Below, one piece after another: positions 36,847 to 45,951 of a stretch of 64,000 bases of DNA. The notes beneath the pieces are model-generated. The model was not told where the DNA came from. It did not search any database and saw nothing but the letters and a program-made list of their open reading frames with translations. The stretch is from NCBI RefSeq assembly GCF_016656965.1, contig NZ_CP067977.1, forward strand, positions 1,636,501-1,700,500, read 5' to 3'. This stretch comes from Brevundimonas vitisensis. Lineage in GTDB: Bacteria; Pseudomonadota; Alphaproteobacteria; Caulobacterales; Caulobacteraceae. Position numbers and translations under genes: made by a program. The stretch's first letter is position 1, and every line of letters starts with the position of its first letter.

Positions 36847-37622
36847 GCTGACAGACGCTCCACAATGCGGTCGCGGGCGGCACCATCGACGCCCAGAGCC
36901 TGTTCCAGATAGGCGTCCAGCGATCCATGGGCCTGGACGATGGCCTTCAGCCCTGCATCCAGAAAGGCGGGCTCGACCCCTAGGAAGGCGACCACGGCGC
37001 CATGCGAGGCCGTTCGACCGGTCATCTTCTCCAACTGCCGCGCCATGTCCGGTGCGCGTGCCTCCAGATCGACTGCGACATTGGTCAGCAGATAGTCCTC
37101 GACCATGTCGTCATGACCGACGCCGAGCAGGTGGTGGGTCAGGGCCGCCAGCATGCCGGTCCGATCCTTGCCCGCCGCGCAGTGGATCAGCACAGGCCGC
37201 TCGTCCTCGGCCAAGGCGGCGAAATATCGCCGGAACAGATCCAGGTGCGACGGCTCGAACGCCAGCTGGCGATAGGTCTGGGTCATGAACCGACGCCCCG
37301 ACTCCTCGGTCAGGTCAGCGGTCTTCAGAAAGGTCAGGTGTGGGGCCTCGCCGCCGTCGTCGTGATCGCTTTCGATGACCTGGGCCGCAAAGCCGTCATG
37401 CCGCCGCGAGGGCTGGCGCACCCGCTCGCTGGGCCGTCGCAGATCGACCACCGTGCCCAGGCCAAAGGCGGCCAGCCGGTCCAGATCGGCGGGTGTGGCC
37501 CTGGCATGATGACCGGACCGGAACAGCACACCAGGCCGGATGCGCCGCCCCGCGGCTGTGGCGTAGTCGCCATAGTCACGGACGTTTTCTACCGCGTCGA
37601 AGGAGTGCAGGCGGGGGTTCAT
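36843..37622 (-). CDS. Tyrosine/dual-specificity phosphatase family protein
   Basis: A 259-residue protein of the Y_phosphatase3 type. The N-terminal NVRDYGDYATAAGRRIRPGVLFRSG is characteristic. The cysteine-phosphate loop HCAAGKDRTG is at 147-156 with nucleophile C148 and R154. An aspartate for acid catalysis is likely among ESDHDDGG. Substrates of this family include phosphoinositides and phosphoproteins; the role here is unknown. ATG 37622 begins the family N-terminus; the open frame to 37715 covers the divergent promoter. Coupled to pabB by a four-base overlap. Confidence 0.87.
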   Translation of the reverse strand: MNPRLHSFDAVENVRDYGDYATAAGRRIRPGVLFRSGHHARATPADLDRLAAFGLGTVVDLRRPSERVRQPSRRHDGFAAQVIESDHDDGGEAPHLTFLKTADLTEESGRRFMTQTYRQLAFEPSHLDLFRRYFAALAEDERPVLIHCAAGKDRTGMLAALTHHLLGVGHDDMVEDYLLTNVAVDLEARAPDMARQLEKMTGRTASHGAVVAFLGVEPAFLDAGLKAIVQAHGSLDAYLEQALGVDGAARDRIVERLSA

Positions 37623-37692
37623 GGTCGGCCTATAGCAGGCGACGAAAGTCGGATCACCTGCGTCTCCCGCCCGTCTGATGTATGGCTGGACC

Positions 37693-38448
37693 ATGCGCAC
37701 CAATTTCCATCGCATCGCCTATGAGGCCCTGACCATCTGCAACGCCGTCCGGCCAGAGGCGCTGGCCCGGGCCGTGGGGCTTTCGGGGCTGCGGCCGGGC
37801 GACCGGGCGCTCGATATCGGCACCGGCAATGCGACGGTCGCCGTGCTCCTGGCCGAAGCGTTCGACCTTCAGGTCGTCACGGTCGAGGCAGATCCGGTCA
37901 TGGCCGATCTGGCCGCCACCCGGATCGCTGCCAGCGCCGCCACAGACCGGATCGACCTGCGGGTCGGGACCTCCGGCACGGTGCTGGCGCAGATGGCGCC
38001 GGTCGAACTTATCGTGGCCATCGGCGCAACCGATCCGGTGGGCGACGGGACCCGCGCGCCCGAGGCCATGCTGACGGGGCTTTCGCGTCTTCTGAAGCCT
38101 GGCGGGGCCCTGCTGTGGGGCGATCTCTGCTGGAAGGGAACCCCGCCCGATCCGCTGCGCCAGCTGGTCGAGATGAACAACACCTATGCCACGCACGAGG
38201 GATGGCAGGCGGCGGCCCGTTCGGCCGGGTTCGAGGTGGCCCTGGCTGAGGCGTCGGACGAGGCCGTCTGGGACGACTATCTGGCGACGATGGACAGCGC
38301 CGCCCGGGACTGGCTGGCGAGACATGCCGATCGGCCCGAAGCGGCGGGGGTGCGGGCCTCGGCCGATCGGGTGCAGACCCTCTTCAACTTCGGACGCCCC
38401 CATCTGGACTTCGGCCTCTATGTCTTTCTGCGTCCGAACCCCGCATAG
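37693..38448 (+). CDS. SAM-dependent methyltransferase
   Basis: A 251-residue class I methyltransferase. The SAM-binding motif RALDIGTGNATVAVLLAE is near residue 39, with an acidic VEADPVMADL after it and LLKPGGALLWGDLCWKG as the motif III region. Target not recognised; the style (NNTYATHEGW, LYVFLRP at the end) is that of small-molecule methyltransferases. ATG 37678 is an alternative start five codons earlier; neither has a clear ribosome-binding site. It diverges from the phosphatase gene and lies 12 bases before glnD, possibly sharing transcription. Confidence 0.75.
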   Translation: MRTNFHRIAYEALTICNAVRPEALARAVGLSGLRPGDRALDIGTGNATVAVLLAEAFDLQVVTVEADPVMADLAATRIAASAATDRIDLRVGTSGTVLAQMAPVELIVAIGATDPVGDGTRAPEAMLTGLSRLLKPGGALLWGDLCWKGTPPDPLRQLVEMNNTYATHEGWQAAARSAGFEVALAEASDEAVWDDYLATMDSAARDWLARHADRPEAAGVRASADRVQTLFNFGRPHLDFGLYVFLRPNPA

Positions 38449-38460
38449 TCCCGTCCGGCC

Positions 38461-41163
38461 ATGACCGACCTTCCCCCCCTGGACGACCGCCTGGCCCACG
38501 CCGCACTGGCGTCCGACGTGCGCGTCGCCGTGTCCGAGGTTCTGCGCGAGACCTATGAGGCGGCGCGGGCGCGTGTTGCGCGCAAACTGGAGGCCGGTCT
38601 GGGCGGGGTCGAGGTGGCGCGGCTGTATTGCGCGGCGGCGGACGACCTTCTGTCGTCGCTCTGGCGGCTGGCGACCGAAACCCTCTATCCGGCGCCCAAT
38701 CCGACCGAGGGTGAGAAGCTGGCCCTTGTCGCGGTCGGCGGCTACGGCCGCGGCGTCCTGGCCCCCTTTTCCGATCTGGACATCCTGTTCCTGCGGCCCT
38801 GGAAGTCCAGCGGACGCAGCGAACAGGTCACGGAGTTCATGCTCTATGTCCTGTGGGACCTGGGGCTGAAGGTGGGTGCGGCGTCGCGTTCCATCGACGA
38901 CTGCCTGAAGCTGGGCCGCGACGACATGACCGTACGCACCGCCCTTCTGGAAGCGCGCTTTCTGGTCGGTGACGAAGACCTGGCCGAAGGGATGATGACC
39001 CGTTTCCGGGAACAGGTGTCCAAGGCGGACCCGCGGCCCTTCATCGCCGCCAAGCTGGAAGAGCGGAATCAGCGCCAGATCAAGGCCGGGGCCGTTCGCT
39101 ACAAGGTCGAGCCCAACGTCAAGGACGGCAAGGGCGGCCTTCGGGACCTGAACACCCTGTTCTGGATCGCCCGGTCGCTGGACCCGGCCAGCCCCCTGGG
39201 GGCCTCGGTGCTGGAGGCCCTGCTGACCGCGCGCGAACGACGCAGCTTCGAGGAGGCGTTCGACTTCCTGTGGCGGGTCCGGGCCCATCTCCACCTGACC
39301 GCAGGGCGGGCCGAGGAAAAACTGACCTTTGATCTTCAGCCCGAGGTGGCGCGGCGCATGGGCTGGCGTGGGCGCGGCGACGAACCGGCGGTCGAGCGGT
39401 TCATGCGACGATACTTCCTGGTCGCGCGTGACGTCGGGGCCCTGACCCGTGCCATGAGCGCCCAGCTGGAGGCTCGCCAGCAGAAACACACCCTCAGCCT
39501 GTCGCGCCTGATGCCCAATCGCCGTCGCCGTCTGAACGTCGAGGGGTTCGTCGTCGAGGAGGGACGGCTGTCCACCACCGGCCCTGACGTCTTCGCCCAG
39601 GACCCGACGCGGCTCTTGACCCTGTTCGTCCTGGCCGACCGGCACGATCTGGACCTTCATCCCGAGGCCTTTTCGGCCGTCAGCCGGTCGCTGTCGCTGG
39701 TGACACCGGCACTGCGCCGCAATCCGGTGGCCGCCCAGGCCTTCCTCGATGTTCTGGCGCGCGGACAGCGGCCTTATCGCGTCCTCACCCTGATGAACGA
39801 GACCGGGCTGCTGGGCCGTTTCCTGCCCGAGTGGGGACGCATCGTCGGCCAGACCCAGTTCAACATGTACCACGCCTATACGGTCGACGAGCACACGCTC
39901 CAGGCTGTCGGCATCATCAACGACATCATGCGGGGCAAGCTGCAGGAGGATCATCCCCTGGCCACCGAGATCGTCCACCGGATCGCGGATCCGGAGGTGC
40001 TGATGCTGGCCATGCTGCTGCACGACGTGGGCAAGGGCGGCAACCGGGGCCAGTTGGAGGACGGGGCCATATCCGCGCGCCGGGCCTGCGAGCGTCTGGG
40101 CATCGACAGCCGCCGGATCGAGCTGGTGGTCTGGCTGGTGCGACATCATCTGGCGCTCAGCGACTATGCCCAGAAACGCGACGTCACCGATCCCGACACC
40201 ATCAGTGCCTTTGCGGCCCTGGTCGGCGACCCGGAGCGCTTGCGGATGCTGCTGGTCCTGACCGCCGCCGACATCCGGGCGGTGGGGCCGGGCGTGTGGA
40301 ACAGCTGGAAGGGGTCGCTGATGCGCGACCTCTATGGCCGGGTCGATGCCCTGTTCCGGGGCGAGGCCCTTGCCGGTCCCGGACCGCTGGAGGCAGCCCC
40401 CGACCTCATGGACCGCGCTCGCCGGACGGGTGCCGCCGCCCAGGCCTTGAAGCCTGATGGCCCCGAGACCCAGGCGGCCACCCGGATCGTGGTCGCGGCC
40501 TCGGACCGACCCGGTCTGTTCGCTGACCTGGCTACGGTTCTGGCCGCCGAGGGGGCCGATGTCGTGGGAGCCCGCGTCGCCACTGCGCCTGATGGCATGG
40601 CGCTGGATCTGTTCGAGGTTCAGGATGGGGCAGGCCTGCCCTATGGCCAGGCCGAACCGCGGCGCCTGTCCCGTCTGGTTCAGGCGCTGGAGAATGCCGC
40701 CCTGGGCCGGGACGCCCCCGCCGTCCCCGTCGATCGCCCGATCAGTGCCCGCCGCGCCGCCTTTGAAGTCAGGCCGGTCGTCATGATCGACACGGGGGCC
40801 AGCGAAGGGGCAACGGTGATCGAGGTCTCCGGGGCCGACCGGCCCGGACTGCTGGCCGATCTCGCCCGCACCCTGGCCACGCACGGCATCTCGGTCCGCT
40901 CGGCCCATGTGGCCAGTTTTGGAGCACGAGCCGTCGATGCCTTCTATGTGACGGACGACGGCGGCTCGCCTCTGGTCGAGAGCGTCGCGTCCACGGTCGC
41001 CTTGCGCGCGGCCCTGGAGTCGGTGCTGGACCAGGCGCCGGTGTTACCGGCGGGACGGCGGATCGTGCCCGTCCGCGCCTCGACCCGCGACGTGTCGGAG
41101 CTGTCGGCATCATCCGTGCGCCGCAAGCCCACACCCCTTGTGCGGCAGGGATCGCCCGACTAG
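38461..41163 (+). CDS. glnD: Bifunctional [protein-PII] uridylyltransferase/uridylyl-removing enzyme
   Basis: Senses glutamine and adds or removes UMP on PII proteins, setting nitrogen metabolism and, through it, sigma-54 activity. It has 900 residues. The nucleotidyltransferase domain has VGGYGRGVLAPFSDLDILFL near 92-111. Also seen are the central helical GlnD region (NVKDGKGGLRDLNTLFWIAR), the HD hydrolase domain with AMLLHDVGKGG near 515, and two ACT domains (about 673-750 and 783-860, each with ADRPGL- or SDRPGL-type starts) that bind glutamine. ATG 38461. Followed by murJ after 31 bases. Confidence 0.96.
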   Translation: MTDLPPLDDRLAHAALASDVRVAVSEVLRETYEAARARVARKLEAGLGGVEVARLYCAAADDLLSSLWRLATETLYPAPNPTEGEKLALVAVGGYGRGVLAPFSDLDILFLRPWKSSGRSEQVTEFMLYVLWDLGLKVGAASRSIDDCLKLGRDDMTVRTALLEARFLVGDEDLAEGMMTRFREQVSKADPRPFIAAKLEERNQRQIKAGAVRYKVEPNVKDGKGGLRDLNTLFWIARSLDPASPLGASVLEALLTARERRSFEEAFDFLWRVRAHLHLTAGRAEEKLTFDLQPEVARRMGWRGRGDEPAVERFMRRYFLVARDVGALTRAMSAQLEARQQKHTLSLSRLMPNRRRRLNVEGFVVEEGRLSTTGPDVFAQDPTRLLTLFVLADRHDLDLHPEAFSAVSRSLSLVTPALRRNPVAAQAFLDVLARGQRPYRVLTLMNETGLLGRFLPEWGRIVGQTQFNMYHAYTVDEHTLQAVGIINDIMRGKLQEDHPLATEIVHRIADPEVLMLAMLLHDVGKGGNRGQLEDGAISARRACERLGIDSRRIELVVWLVRHHLALSDYAQKRDVTDPDTISAFAALVGDPERLRMLLVLTAADIRAVGPGVWNSWKGSLMRDLYGRVDALFRGEALAGPGPLEAAPDLMDRARRTGAAAQALKPDGPETQAATRIVVAASDRPGLFADLATVLAAEGADVVGARVATAPDGMALDLFEVQDGAGLPYGQAEPRRLSRLVQALENAALGRDAPAVPVDRPISARRAAFEVRPVVMIDTGASEGATVIEVSGADRPGLLADLARTLATHGISVRSAHVASFGARAVDAFYVTDDGGSPLVESVASTVALRAALESVLDQAPVLPAGRRIVPVRASTRDVSELSASSVRRKPTPLVRQGSPD

Positions 41164-41194
41164 AGCCCACAGGCCCCTTTCTGGAACCTCGCCG

Positions 41195-42793
41195 ATGAGC
41201 CTTGCGCGCAATACCCTGGTCCAGGCGACCCTGACCCTGGGCAGCCGCATCCTGGGATTTGCCCGCGACATGGCCCTGGCGGCACGGTTCGGTCAGGGCC
41301 CGCTGATGGACGTGTTCGCCACGGCCCTGATGCTGCCCAACCTGTTCCGACGACTGTTCGCCGAAGGCGCCTTCGCCCAGGCCTTTGTGCCCGTCTATGG
41401 CGGGGTGCGCGAGCGAGAGGGCGAAGAGGCGGCCACCGCGACGGCGTCCGAGGCCCTGGCCTTCATGGCGGCCGTGGTCGTGGGGTTCTGCATCGCCTTG
41501 CAGATCGCCATGCCCTGGATCATGCCCTGGCTGCTGTCGGCCTATCGCGACGATGACGGCATCATGCGCGTGGCCGTGATCGCCACCCAGCTGGCCATGC
41601 CCTATCTGGCCTTCATGACCATCGCCTCCCTGCTGTCGGGGGTGCTCAACACGGGCGGGAAATTCGCCCTGACCGCCGGGGTGCCGGTGCTGCTGAACAT
41701 CTGCACCCTGGTGCCCCTGCTGGCCCCCCTGGTCTGGCCGGAGATCGACCCGACCCTGACGCTGCTGGCGGTCACAGTGGCGGTGACCGTCTCGGGCGCA
41801 GCGCAGGCGGGCCTGCTTTGGTGGGGCGTCCGAAAGCTGGGCATCCGGCTACGGCTGCATCTGCCGCGCCTGACCCCGGCGGTGAAGCGGGCCCTGGCCC
41901 TGGCTGTGCCGGGAGCCCTGGCCGGCGGAGCGATGCAGATCAACTCCGTCGTCAGCCAGGTCCTGACCGGATCGGATGAGGGGGCCCGCTCGGTCCTCTA
42001 CAATGCCGACCGACTGTATCAGCTGCCGCTGGGCCTGGTTGGGGTCGCGATCGGCCTGGCCCTGGTGCCGCGCCTGACGCGCGCCTTCGTCTCCGGCGAT
42101 CACGAGGGCGGCCGCCGGACCCTGGATGACGGCCTGACCCTGGCCATGGCCTTCACCCTGCCCGCGGCCATGGCCCTGCTGGTCATTCCCTTCTTCATCA
42201 TCGACGCCACGGTGACGCGCGGAGCCTTCACCAGCGAGGACGCGGCCCGCACCGCCGATGCCCTGCGCCAGTTCGCCTGGGGCGTGCCGGCCTTCGTTCT
42301 GGCCAAGGTTCTGACCCCACCCTTCTTCGCCCGCGAGGACACCCGCCGCCCCATGATCTATGCGATGAGCTCGGTCGCACTGAACGTCACCGTCGGGGCC
42401 GGGCTGTTCTTCATCCTGTCGGCGCGAGGCCAGGACGGGGTGCTGGGCCTGGCGGCGGCGACCAGTCTGGCGGCCTGGGCCAATGTCATCCTGCTGGCTG
42501 GAACCCTGATGCGCGAGCGGGCCTGGCGACCGTCACCCGCCTTCGTGTCGCGCATGGCCCGAGTGATTGCCGCAAGCCTGGGCATGGGGGCGGTGCTGTT
42601 CGTTGCGGGCCTGAACTATGAGCGGCTCAGCGCCCTGCTGCTGGCCAAGGAGGCTGCGGTAGTCGCCGTCTGCGGCGTTGGGGCCCTTGTCTATGCCGTG
42701 CTGGTCGTGCTTTTCCGCGCGGCGAGCCCCGCCGAACTGAAGGCGGCCCTGCGCCGCGAACCGGGGGCTGCGGCTCCGACTGGACTGGACTGA
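41195..42793 (+). CDS. murJ: Lipid II flippase MurJ
   Basis: Flips lipid-linked peptidoglycan precursor across the inner membrane. It has 532 residues and about fourteen hydrophobic segments. The MurJ N-terminus [20 protein letters not shown] leads to [20 protein letters not shown] with the conserved arginines, and [12 protein letters not shown] lies in the second half. ATG 41195 ([10 protein letters not shown]) is the family start. The stop TGA shares its last base with the trpS ATG (TGATG), so the two are coupled. glnD-murJ-trpS order is common in alphaproteobacteria. Confidence 0.95.
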   Translation: MSLARNTLVQATLTLGSRILGFARDMALAARFGQGPLMDVFATALMLPNLFRRLFAEGAFAQAFVPVYGGVREREGEEAATATASEALAFMAAVVVGFCIALQIAMPWIMPWLLSAYRDDDGIMRVAVIATQLAMPYLAFMTIASLLSGVLNTGGKFALTAGVPVLLNICTLVPLLAPLVWPEIDPTLTLLAVTVAVTVSGAAQAGLLWWGVRKLGIRLRLHLPRLTPAVKRALALAVPGALAGGAMQINSVVSQVLTGSDEGARSVLYNADRLYQLPLGLVGVAIGLALVPRLTRAFVSGDHEGGRRTLDDGLTLAMAFTLPAAMALLVIPFFIIDATVTRGAFTSEDAARTADALRQFAWGVPAFVLAKVLTPPFFAREDTRRPMIYAMSSVALNVTVGAGLFFILSARGQDGVLGLAAATSLAAWANVILLAGTLMRERAWRPSPAFVSRMARVIAASLGMGAVLFVAGLNYERLSALLLAKEAAVVAVCGVGALVYAVLVVLFRAASPAELKAALRREPGAAAPTGLD

Positions 42794-43830
42794 TGACTGA
42801 AGACGTTTCCTCCGCCTATGCCGGCCCGCGCCGCATCCTTTCGGGCATCCAGGCCTCGGGGGCCCTGCACCTGGGCAACTATCTGGGCGCGCTGAAGCGG
42901 TTCACCGCCCTGCAGGACCAGGGCGCGCCCTGCTTCCTGTTCGTCGCCGACCTGCATGCCATAACCGTCTGGCAGGACCCGGCCCTGCTGGCTGCCCAGA
43001 CGCGAGAGATCGCCGCCGCCTATCTGGCCAGTGGCCTGGACCCGGCCCGTTCGGTGATCTTTCCCCAGTCGGCGGTGCGGGCCCATTCCGAACTGGCCTG
43101 GATCCTGAACTGCACGGCCCGCCTGGGCTGGCTGGACCGGATGACCCAGTTCAAGGAAAAGTCGGGCAAGCACAAGGAACGCTCCAGCGTCGGCCTCTAC
43201 ACCTATCCGGTGCTGCAGGCGGCCGACATCCTGCTCTACAAGGCGACCGAGGTGCCGACGGGCGAGGACCAGAAACAGCACCTCGAACTGACCCGCGACA
43301 TCGCCGGCAAGTTCAACACCGACTTCGGTGTGCCCGGCTTCTTCCCCCTGCCCGAGCCCCTGACCCAGGGGCCGGCCCCGCGCGTGATGAGCCTGCGGGA
43401 CGGCTCGGCCAAGATGAGCAAGTCCGACCCGTCGGACCAGTCGCGCATCAATCTGACGGACGATGCCGACACCATCGTCTCCAAGATCAAGAAGGCGCGA
43501 ACCGATCCCGAGCCCCTGCCCGAGACGCTGGACGGCCTGGCCGAGCGGGCCGAGGCGCGCAACCTGGTGACCCTCTATGCCGCCCTGGCCGACATCAGCC
43601 GCGAGGCCGTGCTGGAACAGTTCGGCGGACAGGGTTTCGGAGCGTTCAAGCCGGCTCTGGCCGAGCTGGCCGTCCAGTCGCTGGCCCCGGTCACTGCCGA
43701 AATGCGCCGCCTGATGGCCGCCCCCGACGAGATCGACCGCGTGCTGAAGGACGGGGCCGAGCGGGCGGCCGCCGTCGCCGATCCGGTGGTGGATGACGTC
43801 AAACGGATCGTGGGATTCTGGAGGGGATGA
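42793..43830 (+). CDS. trpS: Tryptophanyl-tRNA synthetase
   Basis: Charges tRNA-Trp. It has 345 residues. The class I HIGH-type motif ALHLGN is at 24-29 within [19 protein letters not shown], and the KMSKS motif is in [20 protein letters not shown] near 207. [15 protein letters not shown] and the [15 protein letters not shown] stretch are typical. ATG 42793 overlaps the murJ stop. The last bases overlap the next small gene by ATGA. Confidence 0.97.
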   Translation: MTEDVSSAYAGPRRILSGIQASGALHLGNYLGALKRFTALQDQGAPCFLFVADLHAITVWQDPALLAAQTREIAAAYLASGLDPARSVIFPQSAVRAHSELAWILNCTARLGWLDRMTQFKEKSGKHKERSSVGLYTYPVLQAADILLYKATEVPTGEDQKQHLELTRDIAGKFNTDFGVPGFFPLPEPLTQGPAPRVMSLRDGSAKMSKSDPSDQSRINLTDDADTIVSKIKKARTDPEPLPETLDGLAERAEARNLVTLYAALADISREAVLEQFGGQGFGAFKPALAELAVQSLAPVTAEMRRLMAAPDEIDRVLKDGAERAAAVADPVVDDVKRIVGFWRG

Positions 43831-44273
43831 TGCTGGAACTGATGCTGGCGCTGGCCGCCGAACCCGCCACTCAGGAGGCCCCGGCTCAGGCCTCGCCCCT
43901 GGTGGTGGTGAACACCGCCTTCATGGTGTCGGGCCTCAGTGCCCCCTTCACCGGCCATATTCGCGTCGTCGTCCAGAATACGGGGACCGAGCCGGACCAG
44001 TTGCTGGCCGTCACGACACCCCTGGGTCAGACGCTGGAGTTCCGCACCGACGGAAACATGTTCAGCAAAGCCGAGCCGGTCGCCCTGCCGATCACCCTGC
44101 CACCGCCTGTTGATGGCGAGCCGTCCTATCTGCCGCTGGTGGTCAATGTGCTCGGGCTTGAGAACGGCAGCTACTGGGCCACGGGGACCGAGGTCACCTT
44201 GCGCTTCGCTCGTGCGGGCGAGATGACCATGACGCTGCCGCAGACGTCTCCCGCGCCGCCACCTCCGCGCTGA
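43827..44273 (+). CDS. Small exported protein, weakly like PCu(A)C copper chaperones
   Basis: A 148-residue protein with a short hydrophobic start ([13 protein letters not shown]) that may be a signal. A single beta-rich domain follows: [25 protein letters not shown], then ADP-like turn regions, [16 protein letters not shown] and a proline-rich tail APPPPR. The [12 protein letters not shown] stretch recalls PCu(A)C periplasmic copper chaperones, but the Met and His metal ligands of that family are not seen in the expected places, so copper binding is doubtful. Coupled to trpS by a four-base overlap. Confidence 0.6.
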   Translation: MMLELMLALAAEPATQEAPAQASPLVVVNTAFMVSGLSAPFTGHIRVVVQNTGTEPDQLLAVTTPLGQTLEFRTDGNMFSKAEPVALPITLPPPVDGEPSYLPLVVNVLGLENGSYWATGTEVTLRFARAGEMTMTLPQTSPAPPPPR

Positions 44274-44277
44274 GGCT

Positions 44278-45036
44278 TCAGGCCGTGAGGGCCGGGGCCG
44301 TGTCTTCCAGCAGGCGGCGGAACCGGTCCAGGGCCTGACGGGTCAGCTCGGGGTCGTGCCGCATCGGCGGGGCGTTCATCGGCTCGTCAAAGGAATGGGT
44401 GCCCTCGGCGATCCAGGATTCGACCTCGGCGCCGCAGGATCGCAGCATGGCATTGACCCGCTCGGCGTTCGAGACGGTGGTCAGGTGATCGCGCCGGGCC
44501 GTGACGGCCAGGATGCGCGGGCAATGCCGCCACGGGCGCATCCGGTTCGGCGCGGCAATCCCGACATAGGGATAGCAGAGATAGGCCGCCTTGATCCCCG
44601 ACAGATCGCAGCGCTCCGCATCCAACACCCCCATGGCCCCGCGCGGGGCGGGGTCGGCGCTCATCGCCTCCATGATCGACCAGCCGCCATGGCTCCATCC
44701 GGCCACGGCGAGGCGCGAGGCATCGACATCGGCCCGGCGTGAGACACCCTCGATGGTGGCCAGGACATCGCCCGCCCGTTCCCAGCCTCGCAGCGCAATC
44801 CCCGAACAGACAGCCCCCAGGGCGAACATCCGGCTCCAGCCGCGCGGCGCGTAGGAATCGACGATCACAGCCCGCCAGCCCGCCGCCACTGCCGCCTGGG
44901 CATACAGGGGCAGGTGATCCCGCAGCCCTCCGCAACCGTGGAACAGCAGCACCGCCGGGCGCGGCCGATCATCATCGGGCCCGAAAACCTGGGCGAAGGG
45001 TTCCAGCCGGGCCCAGCGAGCGCTCAAGGTGTCCAT
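44278..45036 (-). CDS. Dienelactone-hydrolase-like alpha/beta hydrolase
   Basis: A 252-residue cytoplasmic hydrolase. The oxyanion strand is PAVLLFHGCGGLRDH and the nucleophile motif GWSHGGWS carries the serine. A late aspartate is in ILAVTARRDHLTT, and the catalytic histidine is in EGTHSFDEPMNAPP. The pattern is that of the dienelactone hydrolase family, but substrate is unknown. ATG 45036 is preferred (MDTLSARWARLEPF) over an earlier start at 45084 that would overlap the adenosyltransferase gene. It lies downstream of that gene on the same strand, 23 bases away. Confidence 0.82.
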   Translation of the reverse strand: MDTLSARWARLEPFAQVFGPDDDRPRPAVLLFHGCGGLRDHLPLYAQAAVAAGWRAVIVDSYAPRGWSRMFALGAVCSGIALRGWERAGDVLATIEGVSRRADVDASRLAVAGWSHGGWSIMEAMSADPAPRGAMGVLDAERCDLSGIKAAYLCYPYVGIAAPNRMRPWRHCPRILAVTARRDHLTTVSNAERVNAMLRSCGAEVESWIAEGTHSFDEPMNAPPMRHDPELTRQALDRFRRLLEDTAPALTA

Positions 45037-45059
45037 ACGGCTCGGCTTTCCTGATGGCG

Positions 45060-45632
45060 TCAGCGCGTTGCGCCGGGCTTCCACAATACGTCACCGCTGC
45101 CGCCCGCATTGGCCCGGCGCGAGGCGACGAACAGATGATCCGACAGACGGTTCAAATAACGCAAGGCGTCGGGATTGATCGCTGCTCCGCCCTCGATCAG
45201 CCGCACCGCCTCCCGCTCGGCCCGGCGACAGACGGTCCGCGCCAGATGCAGATGGGCCGCCAGGGCCGAACCGCCGGGCAGGATGAAGCTGTCCAATGCC
45301 TTGAGGCTTTCGTTCATCCAGTCGATCTCGGCCTCCAGTCGGTCGACCTGCGAGGCCACGATCCTCAGCGCCTCCCAGGTCGGGGCCGGGTCATGCGGCG
45401 TGGCCAGGTCTGCCCCCAGGTCGAACAGCTCGTTCTGGATACGGCCCAGCATGGCGTCGATGCGGTCATTCTGGCCTGAATGCAGCCGGGCGATGCCGAT
45501 GACGGCATTCAGCTCGTCCACCGCGCCGTAAGCCTCGACCCGGGCATCGCTCTTGGACACCTCTGCGCCAGAGGCCAGGCGCGTCGCCCCGTCATCGCCG
45601 GTGCGGGTATAGATCTTGTTCAGGGTGACCAT
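45060..45632 (-). CDS. Cob(I)alamin adenosyltransferase, PduO type
   Basis: Transfers the adenosyl group of ATP to cob(I)alamin, making coenzyme B12 from salvaged corrinoid. It has 190 residues. The N-terminal KIYTRTGDDGATRLASGAEVSKSD binds ATP, followed by RVEAYGAVDELNAVIG. The C-terminal helix carries RRAEREAVRL and LNRLSDHLFVASRRAN. The riboswitch-controlled B12 receptor gene btuB lies 14 kb away, so both ends of B12 uptake are in this window. It follows the HIG1 gene by four bases and is probably co-transcribed with it. Confidence 0.95.
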   Translation of the reverse strand: MVTLNKIYTRTGDDGATRLASGAEVSKSDARVEAYGAVDELNAVIGIARLHSGQNDRIDAMLGRIQNELFDLGADLATPHDPAPTWEALRIVASQVDRLEAEIDWMNESLKALDSFILPGGSALAAHLHLARTVCRRAEREAVRLIEGGAAINPDALRYLNRLSDHLFVASRRANAGGSGDVLWKPGATR

Positions 45633-45636
45633 GGGC

Positions 45637-45843
45637 TCAGCCCCCCTGGGTGGATTTCCACCACATACCGGCGACCAGCAGCACGATCGCCACGGCCTGC
45701 AGGCCGACGCGCAGTCGCATCAGCTTGTTGGAATTGGTCCGGGCATAGTCGCCGCCGCGATACAGCGAATAGATGCCAAACCCCAATGTCACGGCGACCG
45801 CCAGAATGGCGAGGATGACCAGTATGTCGAAAACGTTTCCCAT
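45637..45843 (-). CDS. HIG1-domain twin-helix membrane protein
   Basis: A 68-residue protein of the hypoxia-induced-protein family (HIG_1_N). Two membrane helices (ILVILAILAVAVTLGFGIY and LRVGLQAVAIVLLVAGMWW) flank a conserved loop YRGGDYARTNSNKLMRLR. Mitochondrial relatives help assemble respiratory supercomplexes; bacterial roles are unproven. ATG 45843 (MGNVFDILV). In alphaproteobacteria this gene often lies just before a PduO-type adenosyltransferase, as here. Confidence 0.88.
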   Translation of the reverse strand: MGNVFDILVILAILAVAVTLGFGIYSLYRGGDYARTNSNKLMRLRVGLQAVAIVLLVAGMWWKSTQGG

Positions 45844-45951
45844 GGCCGCAAACTAGGCCCCGCCGGACCCGGACGCCAGAGCGACGAATTGGCTCGCCAG
45901 CTAAGCCGTTGGTCATCAGTTGGTGGCACGGTGCTGGTCTCGAGGGGATCG

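Noticed and set aside
37654..40908. 1084-codon open frame antisense to glnD
   Set aside because: Shadow frame of a well-supported enzyme gene.
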